Source of the DNA: Callosobruchus maculatus
Taxonomy: Eukaryota; Arthropoda; Insecta; Coleoptera; Chrysomelidae
Assembly (NCBI GenBank): GCA_951848785.1
Contig: CATOUR010000014.1
Coordinates: forward strand, 28,451,001 to 28,515,000
Direction: 5' to 3'
DNA: 64,000 bases
The translations under genes and the position numbers were made by a program. Positions within the stretch are counted from its first letter, which is position 1, and the number at the start of each line of letters is the position of its first letter. This document shows, one piece after another, positions 11,695 to 22,744 of this stretch. The notes beneath the pieces are model-generated. The model made no database searches. It had not been told where the DNA came from and was given only the letters and a program-made list of their open reading frames with translations.

Positions 11695-11780
11695 AAAGCG
11701 GTTTTATGCGGCATCTAATCTCTCGTGGGTGATCCCATACTTTGTTGTGGTTACAGCTCTGTACAAAGGTGTAGGTATTG

Positions 11781-13020
11781 CCAAAGTTTACGGAATACAT
11801 ATAAGTTGGATCACTCTCCGTTGGCACTTTGAAGAACTCACATGAAAGCGATGCCGCGGCCGCACGCGCCAGTTAGTTCTTACGTTGGTTTTTGCTCAAG
11901 TACGAGGGCCTTTTAGCGTGCTAATGCCTGGGTTGTACGTATATACGAGGGTTATTGAAAAACTATGTATTGACGGCCGATATAGACATACAAATAGAAA
12001 TGTAACGTTTATTTTGCTAATGCACTAAGTTACATAAATGGATATTAAAAATAAAGCCTAGTAAAACTATTACTATGATTTCACAAATTGTAGCTATTTT
12101 GTAGATAAGTAAAAACTGATGGTTCAAAGGTGCTGTAGCATTTTTACCTTGATGTTTTGTTTATTTGGCTTATTTTTGAGATCATAGTTTATAAATTGCT
12201 TCACATGGATGTGAATAAATTATCTTTGACATTTTGCTTTTCACTGTCATTCCAATTGCTACTGTAGAAACTAAACTGTTAAAGCTATCAACAAAAATAT
12301 TTTCGAGCTCTAAAATATAATTTACAATGTCTCTGGGTGGTATGGTGGGACCAACGAATGAATATTTTGTCTCACTATACGCTTTTAGCGTGATACAATC
12401 CTTTTAGTACCTGTAGCTCTTGAACTTGCTAGTTTGTTGGAATTGTTTAATCGGGAGGAACACAAGCACAAATATACAGGGTGTCCCATTGATAATTTTG
12501 AATCGAATGACACGTGATCAAAAACAAATACCTCATTGGGTAGTACAATGACAAAAAGAGACACAACATCTGCTCTAATTTACATGCCCAAAATTACAAT
12601 TCTCTACTACTGCCAAGTTCCGACATATTTCTTGTCTTATTCGTCATGGGATACCCTGTATTTTTATCCCTTACATTTCAAGGTTTACCACAAAATAAGA
12701 ATGGATCCGATTGTCATTATCCATCCGTTAATAAATTTAAATTGATTGGTAATATCTTTTCTCGCGGAATTGATTACTCTCAAACTTCTAAAAATATTAT
12801 CCATTTCCTGCAAACAAATCCGAGATAACAAAATCCGATATCTTTGAGACACTGTATAGACTTCGCGTTAAACACGTTCAACCTCTACTTTGCGCCGCGC
12901 CGTATCTCCCTGCTGACGTCAATACACTGCTACCGGTGTACCGGGGAGACGGGGCAAGGGGCAGGCCGTTTTGATATTTTTGCGGAGTGATCCAACTTAT
13001 ATGTATTCCGTAAACTTTGG
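11781..13020. mobile_element. 1.24-kb DNA transposon with perfect 36-bp TIRs and TATTG target duplication
   Basis: 11781-11816 (starting CCAAAGTTTACGGAATACAT) is the exact reverse complement of 12985-13020. Both ends are flanked by TATTG (11776-11780 and 13021-13025), which fits a 5-bp target-site duplication. No transposase-like frame is present, so this is nonautonomous. Perfect terminal repeats and an intact duplication point to recent movement. A smaller element (12475-12660) sits inside it. The terminal sequence does not match any superfamily I can name with confidence. Confidence 0.85.
12475..12660. mobile_element. 186-bp MITE with TACAGGGTGTCCCAT ends
   Basis: TACAGGGTGTCCCAT at 12475-12489 faces ATGGGATACCCTGTA at 12646-12660, nearly perfect inverted ends. 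The interior is AT-rich and noncoding. The TACAGGGTG-type end resembles motifs in the foldback at 8158-9875 and near 32698. Confidence 0.7.
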
Positions 13021-13279
13021 TATTGCTTAACATTGAATTGTGGAGGTACTGGCTTATCTGCCGGTATCCATAACAATTGGGAGATCAAACAAATTTTCTT
13101 TGACTATACTCTGAAATAAGGAACACGAAATATCATCTCAATAAGATCAACGTAACAGTGAATAAAACTGCGTGTTCACAAAATGAAAGCAAGCATTGAA
13201 ATATATATGAAATGTTCACTTAAGAAAAAAATGGTGAATGAGTTTTTATTGATCAGCAAGGTGGTAGATAAATGCGTCA

Positions 13280-13790
13280 ATCAAGAGCTTATGAAGTACC
13301 TTGAGCTTCGTCGCTTGAACACCGACATGCAATACGAATTCCACCATCAAATAATAAGCAAACCCATCCTTTTGGAGATGCTATCATTGTCGTTCCATAT
13401 ATTCCAACGGCTTTCAATGAGATATAGAACGTGGCTAAATGAGTCGAGAAAGGAGCAATTTGACTAATTGGTGACACCAAATCCGCGAGCTTCAGGTGAT
13501 CAATTACCGGCATCTGGTTGGTCACTTTTTACATATTGTCGGTATTAGAACGGAGTCCTCTCAGATAGCCTCCATAGCTCTGCTAATTACCGAGTTTGTC
13601 AGGTACACCCCTGAAACTGTTGTGTCTCATCTCAAGGCGATTATTCTTCATATACAGAGAACCGAGAGGTATACAACTACCCCTTTGTTCCAAGGGTGTC
13701 TAAGACTTGGAGCGAGCTGCTAGCTGATGCATTTTTCAAGCGTGCTAGTGTTGGAATATTCAAGACCTGCATCAACAGTTTCCTTTAACC
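13280..13790 (+). pseudogene. Decayed non-LTR reverse transcriptase remnant
   Basis: Pieces of a retroelement polyprotein survive in shifting frames. 13289-13340 reads like the segment before the palm domain (KYLELRRLNTDMQYEF, compare the QYGF motif). 13674-13788 reads like the extreme C-terminus (VSKTWSELLADAF, GIFKTCINSFL). Stops and frameshifts separate them. It is probably related to the Jockey/CR1-type family at 15046-17299. Confidence 0.5.
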
Positions 13791-14079
13791 TAACTTCTTT
13801 GCCCTGGTGTCTACCTAGCTATATGAACAATCAAAAACGTATACTAATTCTACTATAGCCGATTCATCAACCTGTTTTTTAGGAGGTAATTCCCAGCTTT
13901 GGGGTGGATATCTACCTCTATCCAAAAAGCGTAAAGAAATGGAGGCCGTAGTTATTCATAACCTGGAAACAAATTAAAAGTAATCATTTTTTTAGCTACC
14001 AGCAGCACATCAGATTATCGCAATAAAAGATAGATTTTTTGCAGGAATTTTGATGAGCAAGCTATGTGGAATGCATTTC

Positions 14080-15045
14080 ACAATAGACTTCAAGAAGTAC
14101 CAGCAAGCCGCACTACCCTTGGAACCACTGAACATAATCCTCTACAACCTTGGATTGATTACGGAGTTATTTGAATGATCCTTCATAAAAAGCACTATGA
14201 AAAAATACCTCTGTCGCAAAAGGTAAGTAGATTACGAAAGCCCTCGGAGTTGCTCCAACACAGTTTCTAAGACTTCAAAATCTGAAAAGGATTACTTTGA
14301 AAGGAAGCCAAATGCAACAAAAAGCTGTATAAGTATCTTCGATCTTCATCAAACTCCGAATATCTGTTTCTAAGGTTCGTAATGCAAATCGTTCGTTGAA
14401 ACTGCTAGATCAGCGGAAATCTTAGCCGATGCATCTGATGAAGATTTGACAACAGGTTATAATTGAGCTCCCTATGCCATCTTCAAGCTTTTATAGGATC
14501 GGGTTTCCATCCGAGGTTATTGAAGATTTTCTCGCTAATAGGGAAATATCAGTCGCCCCAGGCCTGAAAAACATTAGCAGTTGTTTGGAGAAGTTGTGCT
14601 GGTTAGCTAGCTTTACTTTAACGTATCATATTTCAATTTTCATTGATTTCTCGTACACTGTCTCAGTGCTGGTTATCTGCAGCATTTACCCAAATTTTCA
14701 AGAAAGGGCACTAAAAATTATCGATCTATCCGGTTTACCCCCATAATTGCGAAATTATATGAGAAAATAGTCCTATCAAAGTTAGATAACGATATATTGG
14801 AACATGATTTCTGTGAATAACATCTAAGGGGGGACGTTATCATTACATACCGTTCACTGCATGGCCTATTTGACCTTTCTTAACTTTTTCCTTTGGACAC
14901 CAACCACCTACATGGCCATAACTTCAAGTTAACGAAAGAGAAGTTCCCTATCCTATCCTATCAGTTCTTCTTAGCTAACAGGGTTTTTGATGTGTGGAGT
15001 AGTCTGCCCTTCAACATAATCACAACTGCTTCAACGGTCTATACA
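14080..15045 (+). pseudogene. Fragmented CR1/L2-type non-LTR remnant
   Basis: 14700-14815 reads NYRSIRFTPIIAKLYEKIVL, matching the NYRPI..T motif of reverse transcriptase. From 14830 there is GDVIITYRSLHGLFDLS, then 14893-15045 GHNFKLTKEKF and ANRVFDVWSSLPFNIITTAS, typical of the C-terminal end of CR1/L2-like polyproteins. Most of the polymerase is deleted between these pieces and several stops occur. Copy A of the next family begins directly after it. Confidence 0.55.
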
Positions 15046-17299
15046 GTGAAGGTAACCGCCCCACTGGGTTCGTCTGACCACAACACCGTCTCGACGCTAT
15101 GCAGAATGTATGCTCCAGATCTCTACCATGCAAAGCCTCGTCGGGTCTGGCATTACGGATCAGCAAAGTGGGACGACCTAAGGGAATAGTACCAGTCCTT
15201 TCCCTGGAACGACGTCTGCTCCAAGTCACGAGACCCATCAGCTTGCGCCCAAGAAATAACAGAGGTATTAATATCCGGCATGGAAGTCTATATCCCTCAT
15301 GTCGTCAAGCATCCCTCCAAAAACAAGCCATGGTTCAATCAGCGTTGCAGAGATGCAGTTATCTCTAAAAACCAACATTACAGAGAATGGAGAAAAAATC
15401 CAAATGCTGAGAGCCATCGCAGTTTTATCGACACCAGAAATCACTGTAAACGCGTGATTGACAGCAGCAAGGAGGAACACAACCAAAAAATTAAGAACAA
15501 GCTCCTCTCATGTCCTAGTTCGTCCAGAACATTCTGGTCTGTAGCTAAGGCTGTTAGTCAGAACTTTTCCTATTCGTCAATACCACCCTCTGGACCAGAG
15601 ACGACAAATCCATCGCTTCTGCTCCTAAAGAAAAAGCAGATATCTTGGGGAAGCTCTTCGCAGCCAATTCTACTGTAGACTTTCAAGGAAGGGGAAGGAC
15701 TCCGACCACCACCACAAGCGTGAATGGCAGAGGTCAAATTTCAACATCGAGATGTAAAAAGCATCCTCCAAAAACTGAACACCAATAAAGCTACTGGTCC
15801 TGACCAAATTCCAGCCATTGTCCTTAAACGCTGTGCCGCTGAGCTTGCACCTATTCTTTGCAAGCTCTTCAAACTTTCGTATCAACGAGGCGTATTTCGC
15901 GCTTCGTGGAAGATTGGCTGCGTACAACCCATCCCTAAGAAAGGCAAAAAAACTGATCCCTCCAACTATAGACCTGTGGCTCTTCTCAGCATCATGTCTA
16001 AGGTTATGGAGACTGCCATTAACACACAGCTCCTGAAATACCTGGACAACAATAACATAATAGATGATCGCCAGTATGGCTTCCGTAAGCACAGGTCTAC
16101 AGGTAACCTCCTTGCCTACGTCACTAACTTGTGGAACAGAGCAATAGACAATCATGGCGAATCCCGTGTTGTTGCACTTGATATATCGAAAGCTTTCGAC
16201 AGAGTATGGCATGACGGACTTCTGGTCTGGTGGCTGAATAGCTTTTTGAACGACCGATCTCTGTTTGTTGTAGTCGAGGGCTGTTCATCAGACGTATTTT
16301 CAATAAACGCCGGTGTTCCTCAGGGATCTGTCCTATCCCCTACACTGTTTCTGCCGTACATCAACGAGCTGCTGGAAATAACATCCAATCCAATCTACAG
16401 CTTCGCAGATGATAGTACATTAGTGTCGTGCATGGAATCTGGCAAGACATCCCAGGAGACGGTACGTCGGCGACAGCAGCAGGCATGCGCCTCGCAGATC
16501 AACGCTGATATCAAAAAAATTGTCGAGTGGGGATTAGCAAATAAAGTACAGTTCAACGTACAAAAAACTCAGGCAACAACACTTACAAAGAAGTCTCACG
16601 ATGGCTTACCAACCGTGGAAATGGAGGGTCACCCTATAGTCAGATCACCTTCCGTTAAGCTTTTGGGAATCAACATCAACAATAACATGTCCTGGCACGA
16701 CCACGTCGGCAGTATTGCTAAGACGGCATCCCAGAAGCTTGGAGTTTTGTTCCGCTGTAGGAAGTTGTATACACCAGAGCAACTGCTGCTGTTCTACAAG
16801 GCACAGATCCGACCATCGCTGGAGTATTGCTCCCATGTGTGGGGATGCGCTCTGAAGCACTCTCTAAAGCTTCTGGACACTATCCAGAAAAGAGCGATTA
16901 GACTTATCGATACGCCTAACCTCACAAAGGACCTCCACAGCCTGGAACATCGAAGCAGGGTGGCTGACCTATCCCTGTTTTACAGATTCTATCACGGAAG
17001 ATGTTCGAGTGAGCTCTCTAAGATAATAACACCACAGGCCGTCCGAACCAGGAAAACTAGAGAAGCTCTGCGAGCTCATCCTTACCAGGTCGCGGTCCTT
17101 ACTCCCCGAACTAGTCTCCTCCAGCATCACTTCTTTTGGAGAACTTCGACGCTGTGGAATCAGCTGCCGGGGAATTTGTTTCCCGACGGCGACAACCTGC
17201 AGCGTTTCAAATCTAACGTAAACCGATACTTATCCTCTCGCAGCGCTTCTACCGCGCCATAGGCTTTCAGCCTTTGCGGGAGGCCGACCATAAAAAAAA
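15046..17299 (+). mobile_element. Non-LTR retrotransposon copy A, 5'-truncated (Jockey/CR1-like)
   Basis: The copy starts within the apurinic-endonuclease domain (GSSDHN near 15060-15081, the SDH motif), continues through the linker (KPWFNQRCRDAVISKNQHYR) and reverse transcriptase, and ends at 17299 in an A run after GGGAGGCCGACCATAAAA. The same 3' end occurs at 22470-22595 (copy B) and 43042-44742 (copy C), which defines the family 3' terminus. A stop at 15187-15189 and two frame changes (near 15595 and 15720) break the polyprotein, so this copy is dead. Confidence 0.85.
15724..17262 (+). pseudogene. Reverse transcriptase of retrotransposon copy A
   Basis: A 512-codon open stretch, one part of a broken ORF2. 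Motifs in order: ATGPDQIPAIVLK, NYRPVALLSIMSKVME, QYGFRKHRSTGNLL, VVALDISKAFDRVW, GVPQGSVLSPTLF, and the catalytic box YSFADDSTLV near 16400, where Phe replaces the usual Tyr of YADD. The C-terminal part has the usual RLEYCSHVWG-like (SLEYCSHVWG) and TSLLQHHFFWRTSTLWNQLP motifs. Compared with copy C, the region after GLL lacks about a dozen codons (the KLAAYRLPPDLR part) by an in-frame deletion. A 7-bp loss before the Met relative to copy C explains the frame change there. Reverse transcription by target priming would be its ancestral role. Confidence 0.85.
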
Positions 17300-18071
17300 T
17301 GTACGCATCATCTGTCAACAGCTTTAAGAACCTGTAAGGTAGCTGGAAGAAGCAAGAACATGAGTATACTTTTAGCGCTGAATTACAATTGTGTTTTATC
17401 TCTGTTTGAGTTATAGCTTATAGTTCAACTACAGTACATGTTATAATAATAATAATGACCATAATAAGACAGAAATGAATTTCAGATGTTACTGTACGGT
17501 ACCTTCGTTTAGGATTCGACCTAAAATGACGAAAGACGATGATGATTTCTGGTTTAAATTGGACAGCTATTCATGTTTAATGGGTATTCAGGCAGCTGAT
17601 GTTGGAGAAAAATTATTCATTATAAATTTATACAGTTTAAAACAATAAATAGGCTGGCATTCCTACGAAAGAACGAATATTTTGAGTGAGACCCTTTAGA
17701 CGTCCAAACTACTGTGTGTATATTGGATTGCAGGTCCAGTGAGGCCTAAAAATATTTGCAAATTCTCAGAACAAGCCTCGTACCCCATTTTTACTACCAA
17801 ACAAGTACAACTTTTTGATATAGCAGCCACATGCCTGCCTTACGCCTTTCACTATGTAGATATCAGCAAACAACAAAAATTTTGTCGCTCTATTATCATC
17901 TGGAAAATGACAGCGGATATATCACGTCCAAATAACGAACGAGAATTTCGAGAAAAATTGCCAATTTGATTTCGCACCTGACGACTGTTTGTGACATAAA
18001 GATTTATTAATAATTGGTTATTATTAATTATATCTTGACATCTCTGCATTAAGGGGTTGTAGAGAAACACG
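17300..18071. other. Intergenic, upstream of cuticular gene 2
   Basis: No gene recognised. Gene 2's core promoter begins at the right end. Confidence 0.4.
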
Positions 18072-18107
18072 TATATAAGACCTACTGATGTTGAGCGTTT
18101 CAGTTCA
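18072..18107 (+). promoter_or_regulatory. Core promoter of gene 2
   Basis: TATATAAG at 18072-18079 and TCAGTT with A at 18102, a 30-bp spacing typical of TATA plus initiator in arthropods. The start codon follows at 18132. Confidence 0.75.
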
Positions 18108-18131
18108 GTGCATTGCAGGCTACACATCAAG

Positions 18132-20575
18132 ATGATGCTTCAGGTAAGAAAACGATTTTGAGCAACGGCATTGGGTAGCAACAGTACTCAAAATGCGAGA
18201 AAAACTTGAAATATCTTCATTCGCATTTATTTAAACATTTATGCTATCTACTTACAACGCAATCCAAAGAAGGCATTATTTGAAAATTATAGGATTTTGG
18301 CACGACTTTTTTGTAAAGTTACGCCCTTTTTAGGTATTAAGAGTCATCAATAAAAACGAAAAAATAACGATATGTAAATACTGATTCCCATTAAGCCAAA
18401 CTTTACTATTTTAAATGTGCCGTTTTATTGATGAAAAAATGTGACAAACTAAAAACTGTTTATACTGACGTATATCTTTGACTCTAAGTTAAACAACCTC
18501 TAACCTCTCCTGCTAACTGATTATCAGAGGATCTACGCAAGAATATGTAGAAAAATTCAATCGTTTGACTGATCTTGTTTAGTTTCACCCTAATATAAGC
18601 AAGTGCGTGTTGTGTCTGGAAAAATTGGTTCAGCATATAGGCTGTGAAGTGATTGTGATTGTCGCACCAAATTTTTTATTAATATCAAATCGCATCCATT
18701 CTCCAGTTATGCCTTCCAAGAAGAGATTTCGAAATAATTATAACACATTTTTTAAATTTCAGATTGTTACGTACTTCAGCTTGCTGGTAGCCACACAGGC
18801 AATTGGAGTACCTCTTATCGGCGGAGGGTTGGCAGTTGGTGGCCTAGGACATGCAGTGCCTGTGGACCAATACGTAAGTCTGTGATGGTTCTAGCATACT
18901 GGGAAATTAGTTTTGATCTATAGGTATTTGCTATCTCGGTAACCTATTCCCGTTCATATTTTTTTTTACTTCTGTGTCATCGGCATCGACTACTTTGGTC
19001 ATTAGCCTCGTGTTCTGTGTAGGCTTTGTTACTGTTTCCCGGCGCCACTTAGGAACAGCACTGTTAATTAGAAGCCAACAGTGAATGCTCAGGTGGGGAT
19101 TCTCGCTGAGCTTTTTTTTATGGATATCCCGTTCATATTTATTCCTAAGTTTGGTTTAAGAGATAATATAGTTTTATCTCTGTTTCACTTTAATTATTAT
19201 TCTACGACCGGTACGACTACTCATTCCTCTGTTAGCGTTCAGTGAATATCCTTCCAAATGAGTTAGCTGAAAATGGTCCACAGGTCATCTACCTCTAGTT
19301 TTGCGCTGTTGCTTTATAGCAAAGTTTATTTGAGCTAGAAATAAGATTCACGTAATTTTTTTGATTCCACATAATTGTTCAAGCAACCTAATCTGTTTGT
19401 GTAACGATTTTGATCTGTTGTGACGAGCTTTGCTGTAATTTTTAGGATTAGGTGATAATTAAAACAAGAACTTCTTATTTTACTATATGCGACGTTTTGA
19501 CTAATATGTAGTCATCATCGGGCATCTAGAAACAATCGATGGTATGGGCTTTGCAATTAAACTTGAAGCAAACTGCACACAAATAGAAAAAAAATAAACT
19601 ACTAGTAACTATCTGATTGATAGTGCCAAAACGCTCAAAACAATAAATTTACTTTGGTTAAATAAGTACCCATATTGGTGCCAAATACACATACATGATG
19701 AACAAGAAACAACCTAAAATTTATTTTTGCACTCCACCTACCAGAAAGTCGAGGTTTTCATTGCCGAATATGGCTAGATATAGGTAAAAAGCACTGCGCA
19801 CAGTAGTACGATTAAACGAACGTTTAACAACACATAACAAATACAATTAAAATTTGATTGATTGATTTGAAAAATTAAGTACTGCAAACACCTTCACTTT
19901 CAGAAGAAAGCTGAGGAATAAGCTGATAGAAGTCGTTTGATTTTTCCGTAAAAATACAATATCGAATGCTGTTAATCTGTAGAACATTATGCGAATTACG
20001 GAAAATATGTAAAATAGAGTAGATAATCAACTAGTTCATCTCTTAGGTAATTTATTGATTACACTAGATAAGCATTGCTTAAGGCATTAACATCCTGTCT
20101 GTATATTATTTTTTAATATGGATCATTTCGTTGGACAGTTTTTTGGGTACTGAGAATGTCTGTGTTGTCAAAGTCAAAATGATGATTTTCATCTCTAACA
20201 TGCTGTACTAGAACGGCGAACATTTTTTCCTATATCTTGATATATCTACTCAACCAGATCATTTTTTTTTTTCTACAGACCGTACCTCATTACCGGTACG
20301 ACTATGGCGTGGCAGACCCGCATACAGGAGACTACAAGCAGCAAGCTGAGGTCCGTGTGGGAGATGTTGTGCATGGAGAGTACTCATTGGCCGAGCCTGA
20401 TGGTACCTTGAGGGTAGTCAAATACACAGCTGATCCACATAACGGTTTCAACGCTGTAGTGAAGAGGGTAGGGCATGCCCATCACCCTACTGTAGTGCGT
20501 CATGCTGCTGCGGTGCCTGTTGCCATTGGAGGCCTAGGACTGGGTCTAGGTGGACTAGGATTGGGACATTTATAG
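18132..20575 (+). CDS. Cuticular protein 2, RR-2 chitin-binding
   Basis: Three exons: 18132-18143 (MMLQ, donor GTAAGA), 18763-18873 (37 codons, donor GTAAGT) and 20279-20575 (98 codons plus TAG). All introns are phase 0, giving about 139 residues. Exons 1-2 encode a signal peptide (MMLQIVTYFSLLVATQA), then Gly/Val/Leu-rich sequence. Exon 3 carries a canonical RR-2 domain: PHYRYDYGVADPHTGDYK, EYSLAEPDGTLRVVKY, DPHNGFNAVVKRVGH, then a GLGLGLGGLGLGHL tail. Expected to be secreted and to bind chitin. It is shorter than gene 1 because exon 2 lacks the long Gly-rich insert. Intron 2 holds a minus-strand Penelope/hammerhead remnant. The first Met (18132) is chosen because it lies just after the promoter; the second Met (18135) is also possible. 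Confidence 0.9.
19483..19529 (-). ncRNA. Degenerate hammerhead-ribozyme motif of a Penelope-like element
   Basis: Read on the minus strand: CTAGATGC, then a core CCGATGA (consensus CTGANGA with one change), a stem II GACTACATATTAGTC, AAAACGTC, then GCATATAG. CTAGATGC and GCATATAG pair at 7 of 8 positions as stem I, and GAC/GTC with neighbours forms stem II. It aligns with the better-preserved copy at 42269-42314, including flanking AAAATAAGAAG sequence. The U-to-C core change and loss of G in GAAA probably make it inactive. Confidence 0.55.
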
Positions 20576-22160
20576 CTGAACTAAGGTATTACCACAAATT
20601 ATTTCCTCGAAAATAATGGAATTGATTTTAACGCTAGTCTGATGATCACTTAAGCGGTATTGTACACACATGAAAAGATATTCTGAATTCAATAGTTTTG
20701 ATAGTCTTGGAAATATATACTTGCGACAAAGAACATCTATTCTCGCTCTGAGAAGTTTCTTTCGATGAGGAAATTATGGTGAATTTTGATCGAGAAAAAC
20801 TTATTTTCGATCTAATTACTCATTCTGTAGAAATATGCTCTGACTAAGAATATATTTTGGTTCACAACTTAAATATCTTTGACCAAGTATTTCATAAAGT
20901 TTTAGTAAGGATACAATATTTTCCAACTGAGCTCCTATTATTCCAATCAAGAATACAAAAAGCTTGAGAATGGTGAATTAACAACATTGAGAATATGATA
21001 ATCTTGGTTCATGCATATTAACATATCACTACAGGCCTCATAGTCATTTGTTATTAATTCACAATTTTACATCTGTCTGTCTGTTATATTGTTATACTCT
21101 CACAAAAGGATTGTTGCGGGGTTGGGGTTGTGGAGACCTTATACAGATGTTTGTATGTAAGTACCAATTATATGATATGCAACATACTCATGAAAGTAGT
21201 TGTGAATATAAACAACGACACACTAGAGGAGGTAACATATCTTTTTAGTTGAAAACAACATAAATTTTGAACAACACCATATAACATAAAATTGCCGAAT
21301 GCTTATATAGACGTTCTTGGATGTTTCTTCCAAGAAAACCAAAATCATAAGCTGCTTGCGCCAAGGTTCTGAAGTGCTTCAGTCAATTATAATACACTTA
21401 TAAGTGATATATCCTTTGTTTAGTTTCATGCTTATAATATACTTGATTTAACGTTTCGGTATGCTTACTTGCAAGGCTTTACCGGTAATAAATTGAAAAA
21501 ATTACTTAATATAACCGTATATGATAAAAAAATAATATTACTTGTTTAAGATTTTTATGTATGGATCTGTAACGATACTATTGTGGTTCATTGTGATCAA
21601 CTTACAAGTTTACAAATTATGAATACTATACAAATGGTGAATGGTGTACGTGAAAGCTTGAAGCTAGCATCTAACACGTACATAACTCTATCAGGGTCAC
21701 AATTTACATCTTCAATTTTTTCGATGGAGAACAATTTTACGTTTTCTTTCAATTGTTTTTCAGCCAATGCAATGATTTCCAAAAATACACCATCAGCATT
21801 ATCTACCAAGGTTCAAATAACAGACCTACTTAAACGAGTGACATAGATGTTTTATATTGAAATCAACTTCCGTTGCCAGGATTTAAAAATTTCAATCTAA
21901 TTTCTCATTTAATTTGAAATAATTTATTTAAAAATATATCGTACTTAACACCGCCTTGTTGGCCATGTTGCAATTCACGTACATATAAAAACGTTTAGCC
22001 ACATTCTTTGTACATTAAGAAATTACTGAGTAACATCATTAGTAATGATCCTTGGTCACTAAAACATTAAGCTTTCATCATATAACGTGTTATTTTGGCG
22101 GCTGTTGAGATGTCCGAGGTCCGATAAATGTTAAGCAAAGCAATAGCACAACCAACTGAA
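20576..22160. other. Intergenic after gene 2
   Basis: No supported gene. Short frames at 21583-21846 and its minus-strand shadow have no domain or splice support. I did not see a clear AATAAA close to gene 2's stop. Confidence 0.35.
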
Positions 22161-22168
22161 GAACAAAA

Positions 22169-22744
22169 ATGGTGTTCCAAGATGCTAATACGGGTCTGCC
22201 GGATCCAGAACACCCCGAAGAAGAGCTCCCTTCCAACAATGAAACAGGCGTCATTCTTTTGACAGATGAAGAATCCGATGACCAGAAAACACTTGTAATA
22301 GACGAGTATCAACGGCTTGCAATGGATGACTCTGAAGAGTCTAATCATGACAGTAGTGAAGATGAAGACCTAGAAAACCAAACTAGTGGTATAACAATAC
22401 CACCAGATGTTAGCTTATCCCCTATAACTTTCATAGAAGGAGGTTTGGTCAACTGTTCCACCAAACGATATTTGTTTCCCGACGGCTACAACCTGCAGCG
22501 TTTCAAATCTAACGTGAACCGATACTTATCCTCTCGCAGCGCTTCTACAGCGCCATAGGCTTTCAGCCTTTGCGGGAGGCCGACCATAAAAAAAAGAAAT
22601 GGATAACAAGAAAGCAGATGAGGTAAAAAAGTCATGGCAAATATCACTCTGTCTCCAGCTGGTATACCAGAATGGGCAGAATCTATACCTGAGGAAGAGT
22701 TGAAACAACACTTATTGAAGAGGTTGCAAAACACTGGAGGCTGA
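22169..22744 (+). pseudogene. Mea1: MEA1-like (male-enhanced antigen 1) pseudogene interrupted by a retroelement
   Basis: The N-terminal part (22169-22469) is acidic: TGLPDPEHPEEELPSNNE, DEYQRLAMDDSEES, then SSEDEDLE. The C-terminal part (22599-22744) gives MDNKKADEVKK and, one frame over, MANITLSPAGIPEWAESIP then EEELKQHLLKRLQNTGG. This layout (acidic N-terminus, a YQ.L..D motif, then VK..MA...L...G.P.WA..I) matches my memory of MEA1. Two lesions are visible: copy B of the retrotransposon at 22470-22595, and a 1-bp loss in the A run at 22625-22630 that shifts frame. No intron is evident, so it could be a processed copy or a decayed single-exon gene. AATAAA occurs at 22824 but there is no clear A tail. 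Confidence 0.65.
22470..22595 (+). mobile_element. Retrotransposon copy B, 126-bp dead-on-arrival 3' fragment
   Basis: Nearly identical to the last part of copy A (17173-17299), from TTTGTTTCCCGACGGC through the stop codon to GGGAGGCCGACCATAAAAAA. Only the end of ORF2 and the 3' tail were copied, a typical extreme 5' truncation. Its high similarity to copy A suggests a late insertion. No convincing target duplication was found. Confidence 0.85.

Noticed and set aside
22169..22558. A 129-codon acidic protein ending in SSRSASTAP
   Set aside because: The last 29 codons come from the inserted retrotransposon fragment copy B, not from the MEA1-like sequence.
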